The notes under the pieces are model-generated. The model searched no databases. It was not told where the DNA came from and saw only the letters and a program-made list of their open reading frames with translations. Positions 1-9,134 of a stretch of 64,000 nt of DNA are shown here, one piece after another; position 1 is the stretch's first letter, and each line of letters opens with the position of its first letter. The position numbers and the translations under genes are program-made. Source of the DNA: JAEZHK01 sp964575255 (GTDB lineage Bacteria > Bacillota > Clostridia > Christensenellales > Aristaeellaceae); assembly GCA_964575255.1 (NCBI GenBank), contig CAZNPZ010000010.1:1-64000 (forward strand), in the 5' to 3' direction.

Positions 1-3000
1 CGTAGGCGATGCCGCCGCACATGCCCGCCGCGAAGTTGCGGCCCGTTTCGCCCAGCACGACCGCGAGGCCGCCGGTCATGTATTCGCAGCCGTGGTCACC
101 CACGCCCTCGACGACCGCCGACGCGCCGGAATTCCGCACGCAGAACCGTTCGCCCGCGACGCCCGCGATGTAGGCCTCGCCGGAGGTTGCGCCGTACAGC
201 GCGACGTTTCCGATGATGATGTTCTCCGACGCCACAAACTTGCTGGACTTGGGCGGGAACACCGCGAGCCGCCCACCGGAGAGGCCTTTTCCGAACGAGT
301 CGTTGCTGTCGCCCTCCAGGATCATGGTCAGCCCCTTGGGCGCGAACGCGCCGAACGACTGACCGCCGCCGCCGGTACACTCGATGGTGAACGTATCGTC
401 TGGCAGGTTGTTCCCGTGAACGCGCGTGATCTCCGAGCCGAAGATCGTGCCCATTGCGCGGTTGGTGCTGGAGACGGTCAGCTTCACCGTGGACTTCTTG
501 CCCTTTTCGAGCGCCGCGCCCAGCTTGGTCAGAAGCGCCTTCTCGTCCAGCGAATCGCCGAGCTTAAAGTCGAACTCATCCGCCTTCTCGCAGTGGGTCG
601 GGCCGGAATAGGGGTTACTCAGGATCGCGGACAGATCCACCTTCATCGCGCGGCCCGCCGGGCGCTTCGCGCGCATGCGGATCAGGTCGGTGCGGCCCAC
701 CAGTTCGTCAACGGTCCTGACGCCCATCTTCGCCATCAGTTCGCGCAGTTCCTCGGCGACGAAACGCATGAAGTTTTCGACGTGTTCGGGCTTGCCGCAG
801 AACCGCTTGCGGAGTTCCGGGTTCTGAGTGGCGATGCCCATCGGGCAGGTGTCGAGGTTACACACCCGCATCATCACGCAGCCGATTGATACCAGCGGCG
901 CGGTCGCGAAGCCGAATTCCTCCGCGCCCAGAATGCACGCAATGGCCACGTCCCGGCCGCTCATCAGCTTTCCGTCCGTCTCGATGCGCACGCGGGTTCT
1001 CAGGCCGTTTCGCATCAGCGTCTGGTGCGTCTCCGCGACGCCCAGCTCCCACGGAAGCCCCGCGTCGTGGATGGACGTCCTCGGCGCCGCGCCAGTGCCG
1101 CCGTCGTAGCCGGAGATCAGGATGACCTGCGCGCCCGCCTTGGCGACGCCAGACGCAATCGTGCCGACGCCCGCTTCCGACACCAGTTTCACCGTGATGC
1201 GCGCCCTGCGGTTGGCGTTCTTCAGGTCGTAGATCAGCTGCGCAAGGTCTTCAATCGAGTAGATGTCGTGGTGCGGCGGCGGGGAGATCAGGCTGACACC
1301 GGGGGTTGAGTGGCGCGTCTTCGCGATCCACGGGTAGACCTTTTTGCCGGGCAGGTGACCGCCCTCGCCGGGCTTCGCGCCCTGCGCCATCTTGATCTGA
1401 ATCTCATCGGCGCTCATCAGGTAGCCGCTGGTCACGCCGAAGCGGCCGGACGCCACCTGCTTGATGCGGGATACGCGATCGGTATTGAACCGCTCCGGAT
1501 CCTCGCCGCCCTCGCCGGAATTCGACCTCCCGCCCAAGTGGTTCATCGCCTGAGCGAGGCACTCGTGCGCTTCCTGCGAGATGGAGCCGTAGCTCATTGC
1601 GCCGGTCTTGAAGCGTTTCACGATCTCGGAGACCGGCTCTACCTCAGAAAGCGGCACGCCGCCGTTTTCGTCGAACACGAACTCGGTCAACCCGCGCAGC
1701 GTGTGCGGGCGACCCTCGTCGTCCACCATACGGGAGTATTCCTTGAACAGCTCGTAGCTTCCGGCGCGCACCGCCTTTTGCAGCGCGCAGATGGTCTCCG
1801 GGTCGTAGAGGTGGTCCTCCTTGCGCGCGCCGCTCCGAAGCCGGTGGTCGCCGGTCGATTCCGGGGTGGTATCCATCGGAAGCCCCATCGGGTCGAACGC
1901 GCGGTTGTGGCGGTACTCCACGTCCTCGGTGATCTCGGTCAGCCCGACGCCGCCGACGCGGCTGACGGTGTTTGTGAAATACTGGTCGACCACATCGCGC
2001 GCCAGACCCACGGCCTCGAAAATCTGCGCGCTCTGGTAGGACTGGATCGTCGAGATGCCCATCTTGGAGGCGATCTTCACGATGCCGGATGCGACGGCCT
2101 TGTTGTAGTCGGAGATGGCGGCGGAGACGTCCTTGTCCAAGAGGCCCTCGTCGATCATCTCTTTGATACACTCATGCGCGAGATACGGGCACACCGCCCG
2201 CGCGCCGTAACCCAGGAGCAGCGCGAAATGGTGGACGCTCCTGGGTTCGGCGGTCTCCAGGATCACCGAGATCCGCGTGCGCTTCTTGGTGCGCACCAGA
2301 TGCTGTTCCAGCGCCGAGGTCGCCAGAAGCGACGGGATCGCCACGTGGTTCTCGTCCACGCCGCGGTCGGAGAGGATAAGGACGTTCGCGCCGCGCCCCT
2401 CGGCCCGGTCGCAGGCGAGCAGCATCTGCTCCACCGCGCGGCCGATGGGCGTATTTTTATAGCACAGCATCGAGATGGTCTCGACCTTCAAATTCGCCTT
2501 CATCATACCGCGGATGCGCATCAGCTCCGCGGCGGTCAGGATCGGGTTGTCGATCTTGAGCACCGCGCAGTTCTCCGGCTTTTCAACCAGCAGATTCCCG
2601 TCCGCGCCCACGTACACCGAGGTATCGGTGACCAACGCCTCGCGGATCGCGTCGATCGGCGGGTTGGTGACCTGCGCGAACAGCTGCTTGAAATACTGGA
2701 ACAGCGACGGATGCGCGCTGGACAGAACCGCCAGCGGGATGTCCGTTCCCATCGACGCGGTGGGCTCGCTGCCCGCCAGCGCCATCGGCATGATGACCTC
2801 GCGCATGTCCTCCCAGGTGTAATCAAAGAACCGGTACAGCCGCGCGCGCTCCTCTTTGGAGGCGGAGGGGACGCGCTCGTTGGGCAGCGGCAGGTCCTTC
2901 ATCTCCAGGAGGTTCTGGTACAGCCACTCGCCGTAGGGCTGACGGCGGGCGTAATCTTCTTTGAGGTCAGCGTCCTCGTAGACGCGCCCGGCCACGGTGT

Positions 3001-4252
3001 CCACGACGAGGAGCGCACCCGGCTTCAGCCGCGCTTTGCGCACGACCTTTTCCGGCTCAATGTCAAGCACGCCGACTTCCGAGGCCAGGATCAGGTGGTC
3101 GTCGTCGGTCAAGAGGTAGCGCGACGGGCGAAGGCCGTTCCGATCCAGCGATGCGCCGACGATATCGCCGTCGGAGAAGATCAGGGCCGCCGGGCCGTCC
3201 CACGGCTCCATCATCGTCGCGTAATAGCGGTACAGGTCGCGCCGTTCGCGGCCGATTTCCTGATTGTTCTGCCACGGTTCCGGCACGGTGACCATCACGG
3301 CCTTGGGCAGCTCCATGCCGTACATCATCAGAAATTCCAGCGTGTTGTCCAGCATTGCGGAGTCGGAGCCGGACTGATCCACGATGGGCATGATTTTGTC
3401 GCGGTCGAGCGCGAGCAAGTCGCTCTCCACGCTGCCCTCGCGGGCAATCATGCGGTCAACGTTGCCGCGGATGGTGTTGATCTCGCCGTTGTGCAGGATC
3501 AGCCGGTTGGGGTGCGCCCGCTCCCAGCTGGGGTTGGTGTTGGTGGAGAAGCGGGAGTGTACCGTCGCGAGCGCGCTCTTACATAGCGGGCTTTCGAGGT
3601 CTTTGAAGAACGTTCGCAGCTGATCCACCAGCATCATGCCCTTGTAAACGATGGTGCGGCTGGAGAATGAGCAAACATATGTGCCGCTTGAGGACTGCTC
3701 AAACACGCGGCGGGCAACGTAGAGCTTCCGGTCAAACGCAAGGCCGCGCGCGGTGTTCGCCGGGCGCCTGACAAAAGCCTGCCAGATCGAAGGCATCTTG
3801 GCGTGCGCTTGGACGCCCAGCACTTCCTCCCGGATCGGCGCTTTGCGCCAGCCCAGGAACTTCATGCCTTCCTTCTCGACGATGACCTCCATCAGCCGCA
3901 TCAGCTGGCCGCGCTTCACCACGTCCCGCGGGAAAAAAATCATCCCCACCCCGTAATCGCGCGCCTCGCCCAGCTCAAAGCCAAGCTTCTCCGCGCGATA
4001 CAGGTCGTGGGGAATCTGCAACAATATGCCAACCCCATCGCCGGTGTCGCCGATGGCGTCACGGCCGGCCCGGTGGGATAATCTTTCCACGATTTTCAGC
4101 GCATTGTCCACAATTTCATGGGTCTTGACGCCGTGAATGCTGACCACCGCGCCGATGCCGCAGGAATCGTGCTCAAACCGCTCGTCGTACAATTCAAACC
4201 GTTGCTGTCGATCCTTCTGGCCTTCGTGGCCCAGCTGTTCTTGCTGCTCCAT
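1..4252 (-). CDS. gltB: Glutamate synthase large subunit (GltB), 3' end off the window
   Basis: Makes glutamate from glutamine and 2-oxoglutarate. The N-terminus carries the class II glutaminase start (HDSCGIG, about residues 29-35). The FMN/synthase domain follows, with PGEGGHLPGKKV and SGYDGGTGAAP, then the [3Fe-4S] ligands in CVMMRVCNLDTC, then the start of the GXGXG beta-helix domain (GGGGQSFGAF). About 1,417 codons are visible, of the roughly 1,500 usual for the family; the end lies left of base 1. I chose ATG 4252 because AAAGGA sits about 8 bases upstream; an in-frame ATG at 4261 directly abuts that site. A near-perfect promoter lies at 4354-4382. gltD is not visible and could lie further left. 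Long plus-strand open frames here are artefacts of GC-rich codon use. Confidence 0.96.
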   Translation of the reverse strand, partial: MEQQEQLGHEGQKDRQQRFELYDERFEHDSCGIGAVVSIHGVKTHEIVDNALKIVERLSHRAGRDAIGDTGDGVGILLQIPHDLYRAEKLGFELGEARDYGVGMIFFPRDVVKRGQLMRLMEVIVEKEGMKFLGWRKAPIREEVLGVQAHAKMPSIWQAFVRRPANTARGLAFDRKLYVARRVFEQSSSGTYVCSFSSRTIVYKGMMLVDQLRTFFKDLESPLCKSALATVHSRFSTNTNPSWERAHPNRLILHNGEINTIRGNVDRMIAREGSVESDLLALDRDKIMPIVDQSGSDSAMLDNTLEFLMMYGMELPKAVMVTVPEPWQNNQEIGRERRDLYRYYATMMEPWDGPAALIFSDGDIVGASLDRNGLRPSRYLLTDDDHLILASEVGVLDIEPEKVVRKARLKPGALLVVDTVAGRVYEDADLKEDYARRQPYGEWLYQNLLEMKDLPLPNERVPSASKEERARLYRFFDYTWEDMREVIMPMALAGSEPTASMGTDIPLAVLSSAHPSLFQYFKQLFAQVTNPPIDAIREALVTDTSVYVGADGNLLVEKPENCAVLKIDNPILTAAELMRIRGMMKANLKVETISMLCYKNTPIGRAVEQMLLACDRAEGRGANVLILSDRGVDENHVAIPSLLATSALEQHLVRTKKRTRISVILETAEPRSVHHFALLLGYGARAVCPYLAHECIKEMIDEGLLDKDVSAAISDYNKAVASGIVKIASKMGISTIQSYQSAQIFEAVGLARDVVDQYFTNTVSRVGGVGLTEITEDVEYRHNRAFDPMGLPMDTTPESTGDHRLRSGARKEDHLYDPETICALQKAVRAGSYELFKEYSRMVDDEGRPHTLRGLTEFVFDENGGVPLSEVEPVSEIVKRFKTGAMSYGSISQEAHECLAQAMNHLGGRSNSGEGGEDPERFNTDRVSRIKQVASGRFGVTSGYLMSADEIQIKMAQGAKPGEGGHLPGKKVYPWIAKTRHSTPGVSLISPPPHHDIYSIEDLAQLIYDLKNANRRARITVKLVSEAGVGTIASGVAKAGAQVILISGYDGGTGAAPRTSIHDAGLPWELGVAETHQTLMRNGLRTRVRIETDGKLMSGRDVAIACILGAEEFGFATAPLVSIGCVMMRVCNLDTCPMGIATQNPELRKRFCGKPEHVENFMRFVAEELRELMAKMGVRTVDELVGRTDLIRMRAKRPAGRAMKVDLSAILSNPYSGPTHCEKADEFDFKLGDSLDEKALLTKLGAALEKGKKSTVKLTVSSTNRAMGTIFGSEITRVHGNNLPDDTFTIECTGGGGQSFGAFAPKGLTMILEGDSNDSFGKGLSGGRLAVFPPKSSKFVASENIIIGNVALYGATSGEAYIAGVAGERFCVRNSGASAVVEGVGDHGCEYMTGGLAVVLGETGRNFAAGMCGGIAY

Positions 4253-4353
4253 GCCATTCATCCTTTATGCAAGTAATCGTCAACTCCGGGCGCGAGGGTT
4301 AAAAAATGGAGCGCAGGCGTTGCCCGCTCCCCCCACCCTTGGACGGTTCCGTG

Positions 4354-4382
4354 ATTATAGCATGCCTATGCCCCCCTGTCAA
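4354..4382 (-). promoter_or_regulatory. Sigma-A promoter of gltB
   Basis: On the minus strand TTGACA (4382-4377) is followed by a 17-base spacer and TATAAT (4359-4354), a full consensus match about 100 bases upstream of the gltB start. The remaining 280 bases to asnB hold a small inverted repeat (GTCCG...CGGAC, about 4517-4542) and the palindrome AAGTCGACTT (4568-4577). I recognise no riboswitch there. Confidence 0.85.
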
Positions 4383-4662
4383 CTCGAAAATGAAAAACGA
4401 AAGCGAAATAACTGCAAATTTACGTTCTTTCGCGGCCCACTTCCATCCAATATGCAGGATTGTTTTTGAAAGTGTCAAATTTCCGCCGAATCAACCGAAA
4501 AAATGACGCCGCAGGCCGTCCGTGCGCATTCCGCGGACGCGCGGGGTCACTACGCCTGTATATTCATAAGTCGACTTGTATCAAGAATAGTTGCCTGAGG
4601 GCGCACCGCCGCCTGAAAGGGCGCATACAGTGGAGCATGCGTTTTGTTGGGGAGGCGGCAGC

Positions 4663-6480
4663 ATGTGCGGAATTGCGGGTGTCATTGGCCGAAACGACGA
4701 GCGGGCCTTCGGGCCGATGCTTCGCACGATGGAGCGGCGCGGGCCGGATCAGGAGGGCGTGTGGCGGGGCGGCGGGGCGGCGCTACTGCATCGGCGGCTG
4801 TCGGTGGTGGACCTTGAACACGGGCGTCAGCCGATGACGCTCAACTGGAAGGGCAATCGATACATTCTCGTGTACAACGGCGAGCTCTACAATACGGAAG
4901 AAATCAGGCGCGATCTCGCACGGCTGGGTCATGCGTTTGAGAGCCATTCTGACACCGAGGTTCTTTTGCACGCCTACGCCGAGTGGGGGGCGTCCTCCGT
5001 CGACCGCTTCAACGGCATCTTTGCGTTCGGCGTGTATGAAGAGAACACGGGGCGGCTGTTCCTCGCCCGCGACCGCATCGGCGTCAAGCCGCTTTTTTAT
5101 GGGCAGGCGGGGGATGCGTTCCTGTTCGCTTCGGAGATCAAGACGCTTCTGACCTATCCGGGCGCGGAGGCGCGCATCTCGGCGGACGGCGTTTGCGAAG
5201 TGATGCTGCTGGGGCCGGGGCGAACGCCGGGGTGCGGCGTGTTTGACGGCATTTCAGAAGTCCGCCCCGGCTGGCGCGGCTTCTATCAGGACGGAAAGCT
5301 GACGCTTGCGCCCTATTGGAGACTGACCGATGGCCTCCATGAAGATGACCTCCCCACCACCATCTTCACCGTCCGGGAACTGGTGACCGATTCAATCCGG
5401 CGGCAGCTGGTGTCCGACGTACCGGTGGGCTGCTTTCTGTCGGGTGGGCTGGACTCCAGCATCCTCGCTTCAGTGGCGTCCAGGTATTTAAAGGAACGCG
5501 GCCAGACGCTGGAAACATTCAATGTCACCTACAAGGACAACGACCGCTACTTCAAGGCAAACAAATTCCAGCCCAACAGCGACGACGAATACATCGGCCT
5601 GATGACCGAGGCGCTTCAAAGTCGCCACCACCGGATCGAGCTGGACACGGAGGAACTGGCGGACGCGCTGTACGAGGCGGTGGACGCGCGGGATCTCCCC
5701 GGCATGGCGGACGTGGACAGTTCGCTACTGCTCTTCTGCCGCGCGGTAAAGCGCGAGATCACCGTCGCGCTTTCCGGCGAGTGCGCCGACGAGATCTTCG
5801 GCGGCTATCCCTGGTACCGCGACCCGGACATCCTCGCCCGCCACGGCTTCCCATGGGCGCAGTCCACGGCGTTCCGGGCGTCGCTTTTGCGGGACGACGC
5901 GCTTCACGGCCGCGACCCGTTCCGGTACGTGGACGAACGCTACCGCGCGACGCTCGCCGAGACCGACATCCTGCCGGAGACCGGCGCGGCCGAAAAACGC
6001 ATGCGGGAGATGACGCGCCTCAACTTCGACTGGTTCATGCAAACCCTTTTGGATCGCAAAGACAGGATGGGCATGTACTCCGGCCTAGAAGTGCGCGTGC
6101 CCTACTGCGACCACCGGATCGCCGAGTACCTGTACCGGGTGCCCTGGCAGATCAAGGAACTGGGCGGTTACGAGAAAGGGCTGCTTCGAAAAGCCATGTC
6201 GGACAGCCTGCCGGAGAAAGTTCTGTGGCGAAAGAAAAGCCCCTACCCCAAGACCCACAACCCAGCCTACGCGCGGCTGGTACAGGATCGCCTGAAAGAC
6301 CTGCTCTTAAGTCCCAACGCGCCGATCTGGAACATCGTGAAGCCCAAAGAGGCCGAACGCCTGCTGCGAGAGGAGCCCGCGCAGAACTGGTACGGGCAGC
6401 TGATGACCGGGCCGCAGACGATCGCGTACCTTTTGCAGGTGGATTACTGGCTGAGGAAGTACCGCGTAAGGGTCTCGTAG
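4663..6480 (+). CDS. asnB: Asparagine synthetase, glutamine-hydrolysing (AsnB)
   Basis: Converts aspartate, glutamine and ATP to asparagine. The 605-residue protein begins MCGIAGVIG, so Cys2 is the glutaminase nucleophile after Met removal. This fixes the start at ATG 4663, with GGAGG about 8 bases upstream; the frame is open further upstream but lacks this logic. The ATP-pyrophosphatase loop SGGLDSS is at residues 260-266. Later conserved blocks include LSGECADEIFGGYPW and RKDRMGMYSGLEVRVPY. Length and domain order match bacterial AsnB. It is divergent from gltB and ends at a strong hairpin facing the next gene. No clear promoter is visible. Confidence 0.96.
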   Translation: MCGIAGVIGRNDERAFGPMLRTMERRGPDQEGVWRGGGAALLHRRLSVVDLEHGRQPMTLNWKGNRYILVYNGELYNTEEIRRDLARLGHAFESHSDTEVLLHAYAEWGASSVDRFNGIFAFGVYEENTGRLFLARDRIGVKPLFYGQAGDAFLFASEIKTLLTYPGAEARISADGVCEVMLLGPGRTPGCGVFDGISEVRPGWRGFYQDGKLTLAPYWRLTDGLHEDDLPTTIFTVRELVTDSIRRQLVSDVPVGCFLSGGLDSSILASVASRYLKERGQTLETFNVTYKDNDRYFKANKFQPNSDDEYIGLMTEALQSRHHRIELDTEELADALYEAVDARDLPGMADVDSSLLLFCRAVKREITVALSGECADEIFGGYPWYRDPDILARHGFPWAQSTAFRASLLRDDALHGRDPFRYVDERYRATLAETDILPETGAAEKRMREMTRLNFDWFMQTLLDRKDRMGMYSGLEVRVPYCDHRIAEYLYRVPWQIKELGGYEKGLLRKAMSDSLPEKVLWRKKSPYPKTHNPAYARLVQDRLKDLLLSPNAPIWNIVKPKEAERLLREEPAQNWYGQLMTGPQTIAYLLQVDYWLRKYRVRVS

Positions 6481-6519
6481 CAGATTCATTCGCCGCGCCT
6501 GGTGTCATATACCGGACAG

Positions 6520-6549
6520 AAAACCGGTCTTCCATGGAAGACCGGTTTT
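6520..6549. terminator. Bidirectional terminator between convergent genes
   Basis: A perfect 14-bp inverted repeat (6520-6533 with 6536-6549) with a two-base centre and A/T ends, AAAACCGGTCTTCC and its complement. It lies between the ends of asnB and the convergent minus-strand gene, so it can serve both. Confidence 0.85.
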
Positions 6550-6578
6550 GACTTTGGGATTCACGAAGCAGTCGGGTT

Positions 6579-8804
6579 CTACGGTTTGGGCGCGTCGCAC
6601 ACGGTGCAGCGGGTATACTTGCGGGCCAGCGCGGTCTTCAGCGTGATCTTAACGGTGTTGTGGATGCCGCCGCAGTTCACCTTGCTGTGATACTTGAGGC
6701 CCGCCGGCGTCACGTAAACATAGGTGACCCTGCTCTTGAAGCACACCGGACAGGCCGCTTTGCCATACTTCTTGGCGGTCGTGAGCGCGACCTTCTTCGC
6801 GCCTTCGGCGTCCTGGGTGTTGCAGCCCTTCTTGTGGTAGTACTTGCCCTTCAGCGTCGAGTACACGTAGGTTCCGTTGGACGCGGCAGTCTTGGCCTTC
6901 ATGCACACCGGGCACGCGGTCTTTCCGGCCGACTTCGCCGCCGCCAGCGTCACCTTGCGGGCGTTCTTCATGCCGGAGCAGTTGGATTTGGCGTGGTAAT
7001 ACTTACCCGCGGTGGTCGCGTAGACGTAGGACTTGGCTTCCGCGGCGGCCTGCGCCTTTTTCGTCAGGCAGACCGGGCAGGGCGTCTGCTTGCGCTTGAG
7101 CGCCGTCGCCAGCGTCACCTTGGTCGCGTTCTTCATGCCGGAGCAGGTCTGCTTCGCATGGTAGTATTTGCCGCCCACCGTCGAGTAGTAGTAGGTGGTC
7201 GAAGTCGACTTCATGCAGATCGGGCACGCAGTCTTCCCGGCCTTCTTGGCCGTGGCCAGCGTCACCTTGCGGGCGTCCTTCATGCCGGAGCAGTTGGACT
7301 TAGAATGATAATACTTGCCGGCAGAGGTCGCGTAGACGTAGGTGGTCTTCGCGGCCTTCACGCACACCGGGCAGGGCTGCTTGCCTTTGGCCTTGGCGGT
7401 CGCCAGCGTAATCTTTCGGGCGTTCTTCATGCCCGAACAATTGGCCTTGCTGTGGTAGTACTTGCCCGCGGTGGTCGCGTAGTAAACGGTCGAGGACGCG
7501 GTCGCCTTCTTGGCGAGGCAGACCGGGCAGGGCTTCTGGCCGCGCTTTTTGGCGGTGGCCAGCGTGATCTTCTGCGCGTTCTTCATCCCCGAACAGGTGG
7601 GGTTGGCATGGTAGTACTTCCCCAATGCCGTACTGTAATATGCCGTGGCTTTGGTCGTAGACTTGCTGGAAGTCTTCTTGACGCACTTCGGGCAGGGGAG
7701 TTTCCCCGCCTTGACCGCCGCGGCTTTCGTAACGCGCTGCGCGCTCTTCATCCCAGAGCAGTTCGAATCGGTGTGGTAATACTTGCCGGTCTTGGTGGCG
7801 AAATACGTTCCCACGCAGACCGGGCATGGCTTGTAGCCCTTCTTGACCGCCGCGGCTACCGTTGTCGCCTGCGCGTTCTTCATGCCGGAGCAGTTCTTGT
7901 CCTTGTGGTAGTACTTACCGCCCTTAGAGATGTAATAATTCGCGGCGTTGTTCTGCGCGCCGTAGCAAACCGGGCAGGCCGACTGGCCGTGGTTGCGCGC
8001 GACGTCCAGCGAGATCTTGGACGGCGTGCCGGTGATTTTTTCGCAGGTGTTGATCTTGTGGTAGTAGCTGTCGGTGTTGGACGCCCAGACGTAGGTCGTG
8101 TCGGCGTCCTCCGCCTCGTCGCCGGTATCCAGCGTATCGGTGTTCTCCCCGGAATTGTCAATGATGTCGGTGCCGTTGTTGACGGTTCCGCCGCCCGGCC
8201 TGGGGGTCACCAACGCCGCGGGCGCGAGGGTCGCGCCGCCCGCGTTCAGGTCTCCCGTTTCGACATTCGCGGGCGCGGGGGTCGCGGTCGCGCCGATGAC
8301 AATGGTGTCCGGCACCTGAATGTTGCCGACGCCGACCGTCTGATCCGCGCCGCGGCCGAACATCGCGGAGAAGAGCCAGACGATAAGCACGATAAACCAG
8401 ACCGCCGACACGCCGGAGACGATCATGCGCGCTTTGGGCTCAAGACGCTCGCGGCGCCACAAAAGCCAAATGCCCAGCGGCGGCAGCACGACAAGCAAAA
8501 GCCATGTCAGCCAGTCGCTCCTGTACAGAACATCGTAGCGGCTGGCGGGCGCGTCTTCTTCTGGGTAGTACCCGCCCTGGTCGTATCCGCCCTGCGGCGA
8601 ATAGGGCTCGCCCTGGTCGTATCCGCGACCGTACGACCCATACTCCGGGCCGTCGGGCTCATATCCGCCCTGATGCCTTTGGCCGCCCTGACCGTCGTCC
8701 TGATTGCCAAAGTTGAGGCGGTGAATCTCCCCATCGCCCCACTTGTATGCGATACCGCTCTTCGACCAGTGCAGCTTCAGCTTGCCGAATTGCTTTGTTG
8801 CCAT
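6579..8804 (-). CDS. Membrane protein with ten Ada-like Cys/His repeats
   Basis: 741 residues. The N-terminal 75 or so residues are soluble and Gly/Tyr/Gln-rich. Two membrane segments follow (about 95-115 and 128-150, the first with LPPLGIWLLW), then a Pro/Thr-rich linker. The rest is ten tandem units of about 48 residues with the pattern GKYYH-x4-CSGMKNA-x-K-x-TLATAKK-x-G-x-PCPVC. Each has one His and three Cys, except that the last two units diverge at the CSGM element. Similar single domains occur at the C-termini of Firmicutes ComEC/MBL-type proteins and resemble the Ada metal-binding fold, so each unit probably binds one Zn. The ATG follows AAGGTGG closely. Function unknown; topology suggests an extracellular repeat stalk. 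Confidence 0.9.
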   Translation of the reverse strand: MATKQFGKLKLHWSKSGIAYKWGDGEIHRLNFGNQDDGQGGQRHQGGYEPDGPEYGSYGRGYDQGEPYSPQGGYDQGGYYPEEDAPASRYDVLYRSDWLTWLLLVVLPPLGIWLLWRRERLEPKARMIVSGVSAVWFIVLIVWLFSAMFGRGADQTVGVGNIQVPDTIVIGATATPAPANVETGDLNAGGATLAPAALVTPRPGGGTVNNGTDIIDNSGENTDTLDTGDEAEDADTTYVWASNTDSYYHKINTCEKITGTPSKISLDVARNHGQSACPVCYGAQNNAANYYISKGGKYYHKDKNCSGMKNAQATTVAAAVKKGYKPCPVCVGTYFATKTGKYYHTDSNCSGMKSAQRVTKAAAVKAGKLPCPKCVKKTSSKSTTKATAYYSTALGKYYHANPTCSGMKNAQKITLATAKKRGQKPCPVCLAKKATASSTVYYATTAGKYYHSKANCSGMKNARKITLATAKAKGKQPCPVCVKAAKTTYVYATSAGKYYHSKSNCSGMKDARKVTLATAKKAGKTACPICMKSTSTTYYYSTVGGKYYHAKQTCSGMKNATKVTLATALKRKQTPCPVCLTKKAQAAAEAKSYVYATTAGKYYHAKSNCSGMKNARKVTLAAAKSAGKTACPVCMKAKTAASNGTYVYSTLKGKYYHKKGCNTQDAEGAKKVALTTAKKYGKAACPVCFKSRVTYVYVTPAGLKYHSKVNCGGIHNTVKITLKTALARKYTRCTVCDAPKP

Positions 8805-8903
8805 TCTTCAACCACCTTTTCTCGCGTGCCCACCGTATGAAGGCGCGTCAGCTGTCGGGACGGAACCTGCCAACCGAGCGCGAAACTGCGCCTGATCACG
8901 AAA

Positions 8904-8932
8904 AGTGTACATCAAAACATACCTCCAGTCAA
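8904..8932 (-). promoter_or_regulatory. Promoter of the Cys/His repeat gene
   Basis: Minus strand: TTGACT (8932-8927), 17 bases, TACACT (8909-8904), about 100 bases upstream of the start at 8804. The rest of the 330-base gap up to 9134 holds the capA-side promoter and no open frame that I trust. Confidence 0.6.
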
Positions 8933-9097
8933 TATCGGTTGGACGCAAAAGCGCTGTATATTGTTTCATAAAAGCCAAGTTGGCATTAATTGAAGGGGAT
9001 TCCCCCTGCGGCGCGCCCGGAAACCGGCTTTCCCATTGCTGAAATGTGCTCGGTGGCGCTTCCAGATTTGCGCGGTATATACAGAATCATCCGTTTA

Positions 9098-9106
9098 TGG
9101 TATAAT
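9098..9106 (+). promoter_or_regulatory. Extended -10 promoter of the CapA-like gene
   Basis: TGGTATAAT forms an extended -10 box (TGn plus TATAAT at 9101-9106), 29 bases before the ATG. The -35 region is weak. Confidence 0.6.
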
Positions 9107-9134
9107 ACGGTTATCCGATGCGTGGAGGGATCCG

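Noticed and set aside
1310..3586. Long plus-strand open frame
   Set aside because: It is antisense to gltB, whose domains are clear. High-GC genes leave long open frames on the opposite strand; its His/Arg/Asp-rich composition fits no protein family.
4262..4662. Riboswitch or T-box controlling gltB or asnB
   Set aside because: No conserved T-box, glutamine or other riboswitch core was recognisable; only small hairpins and one palindrome.
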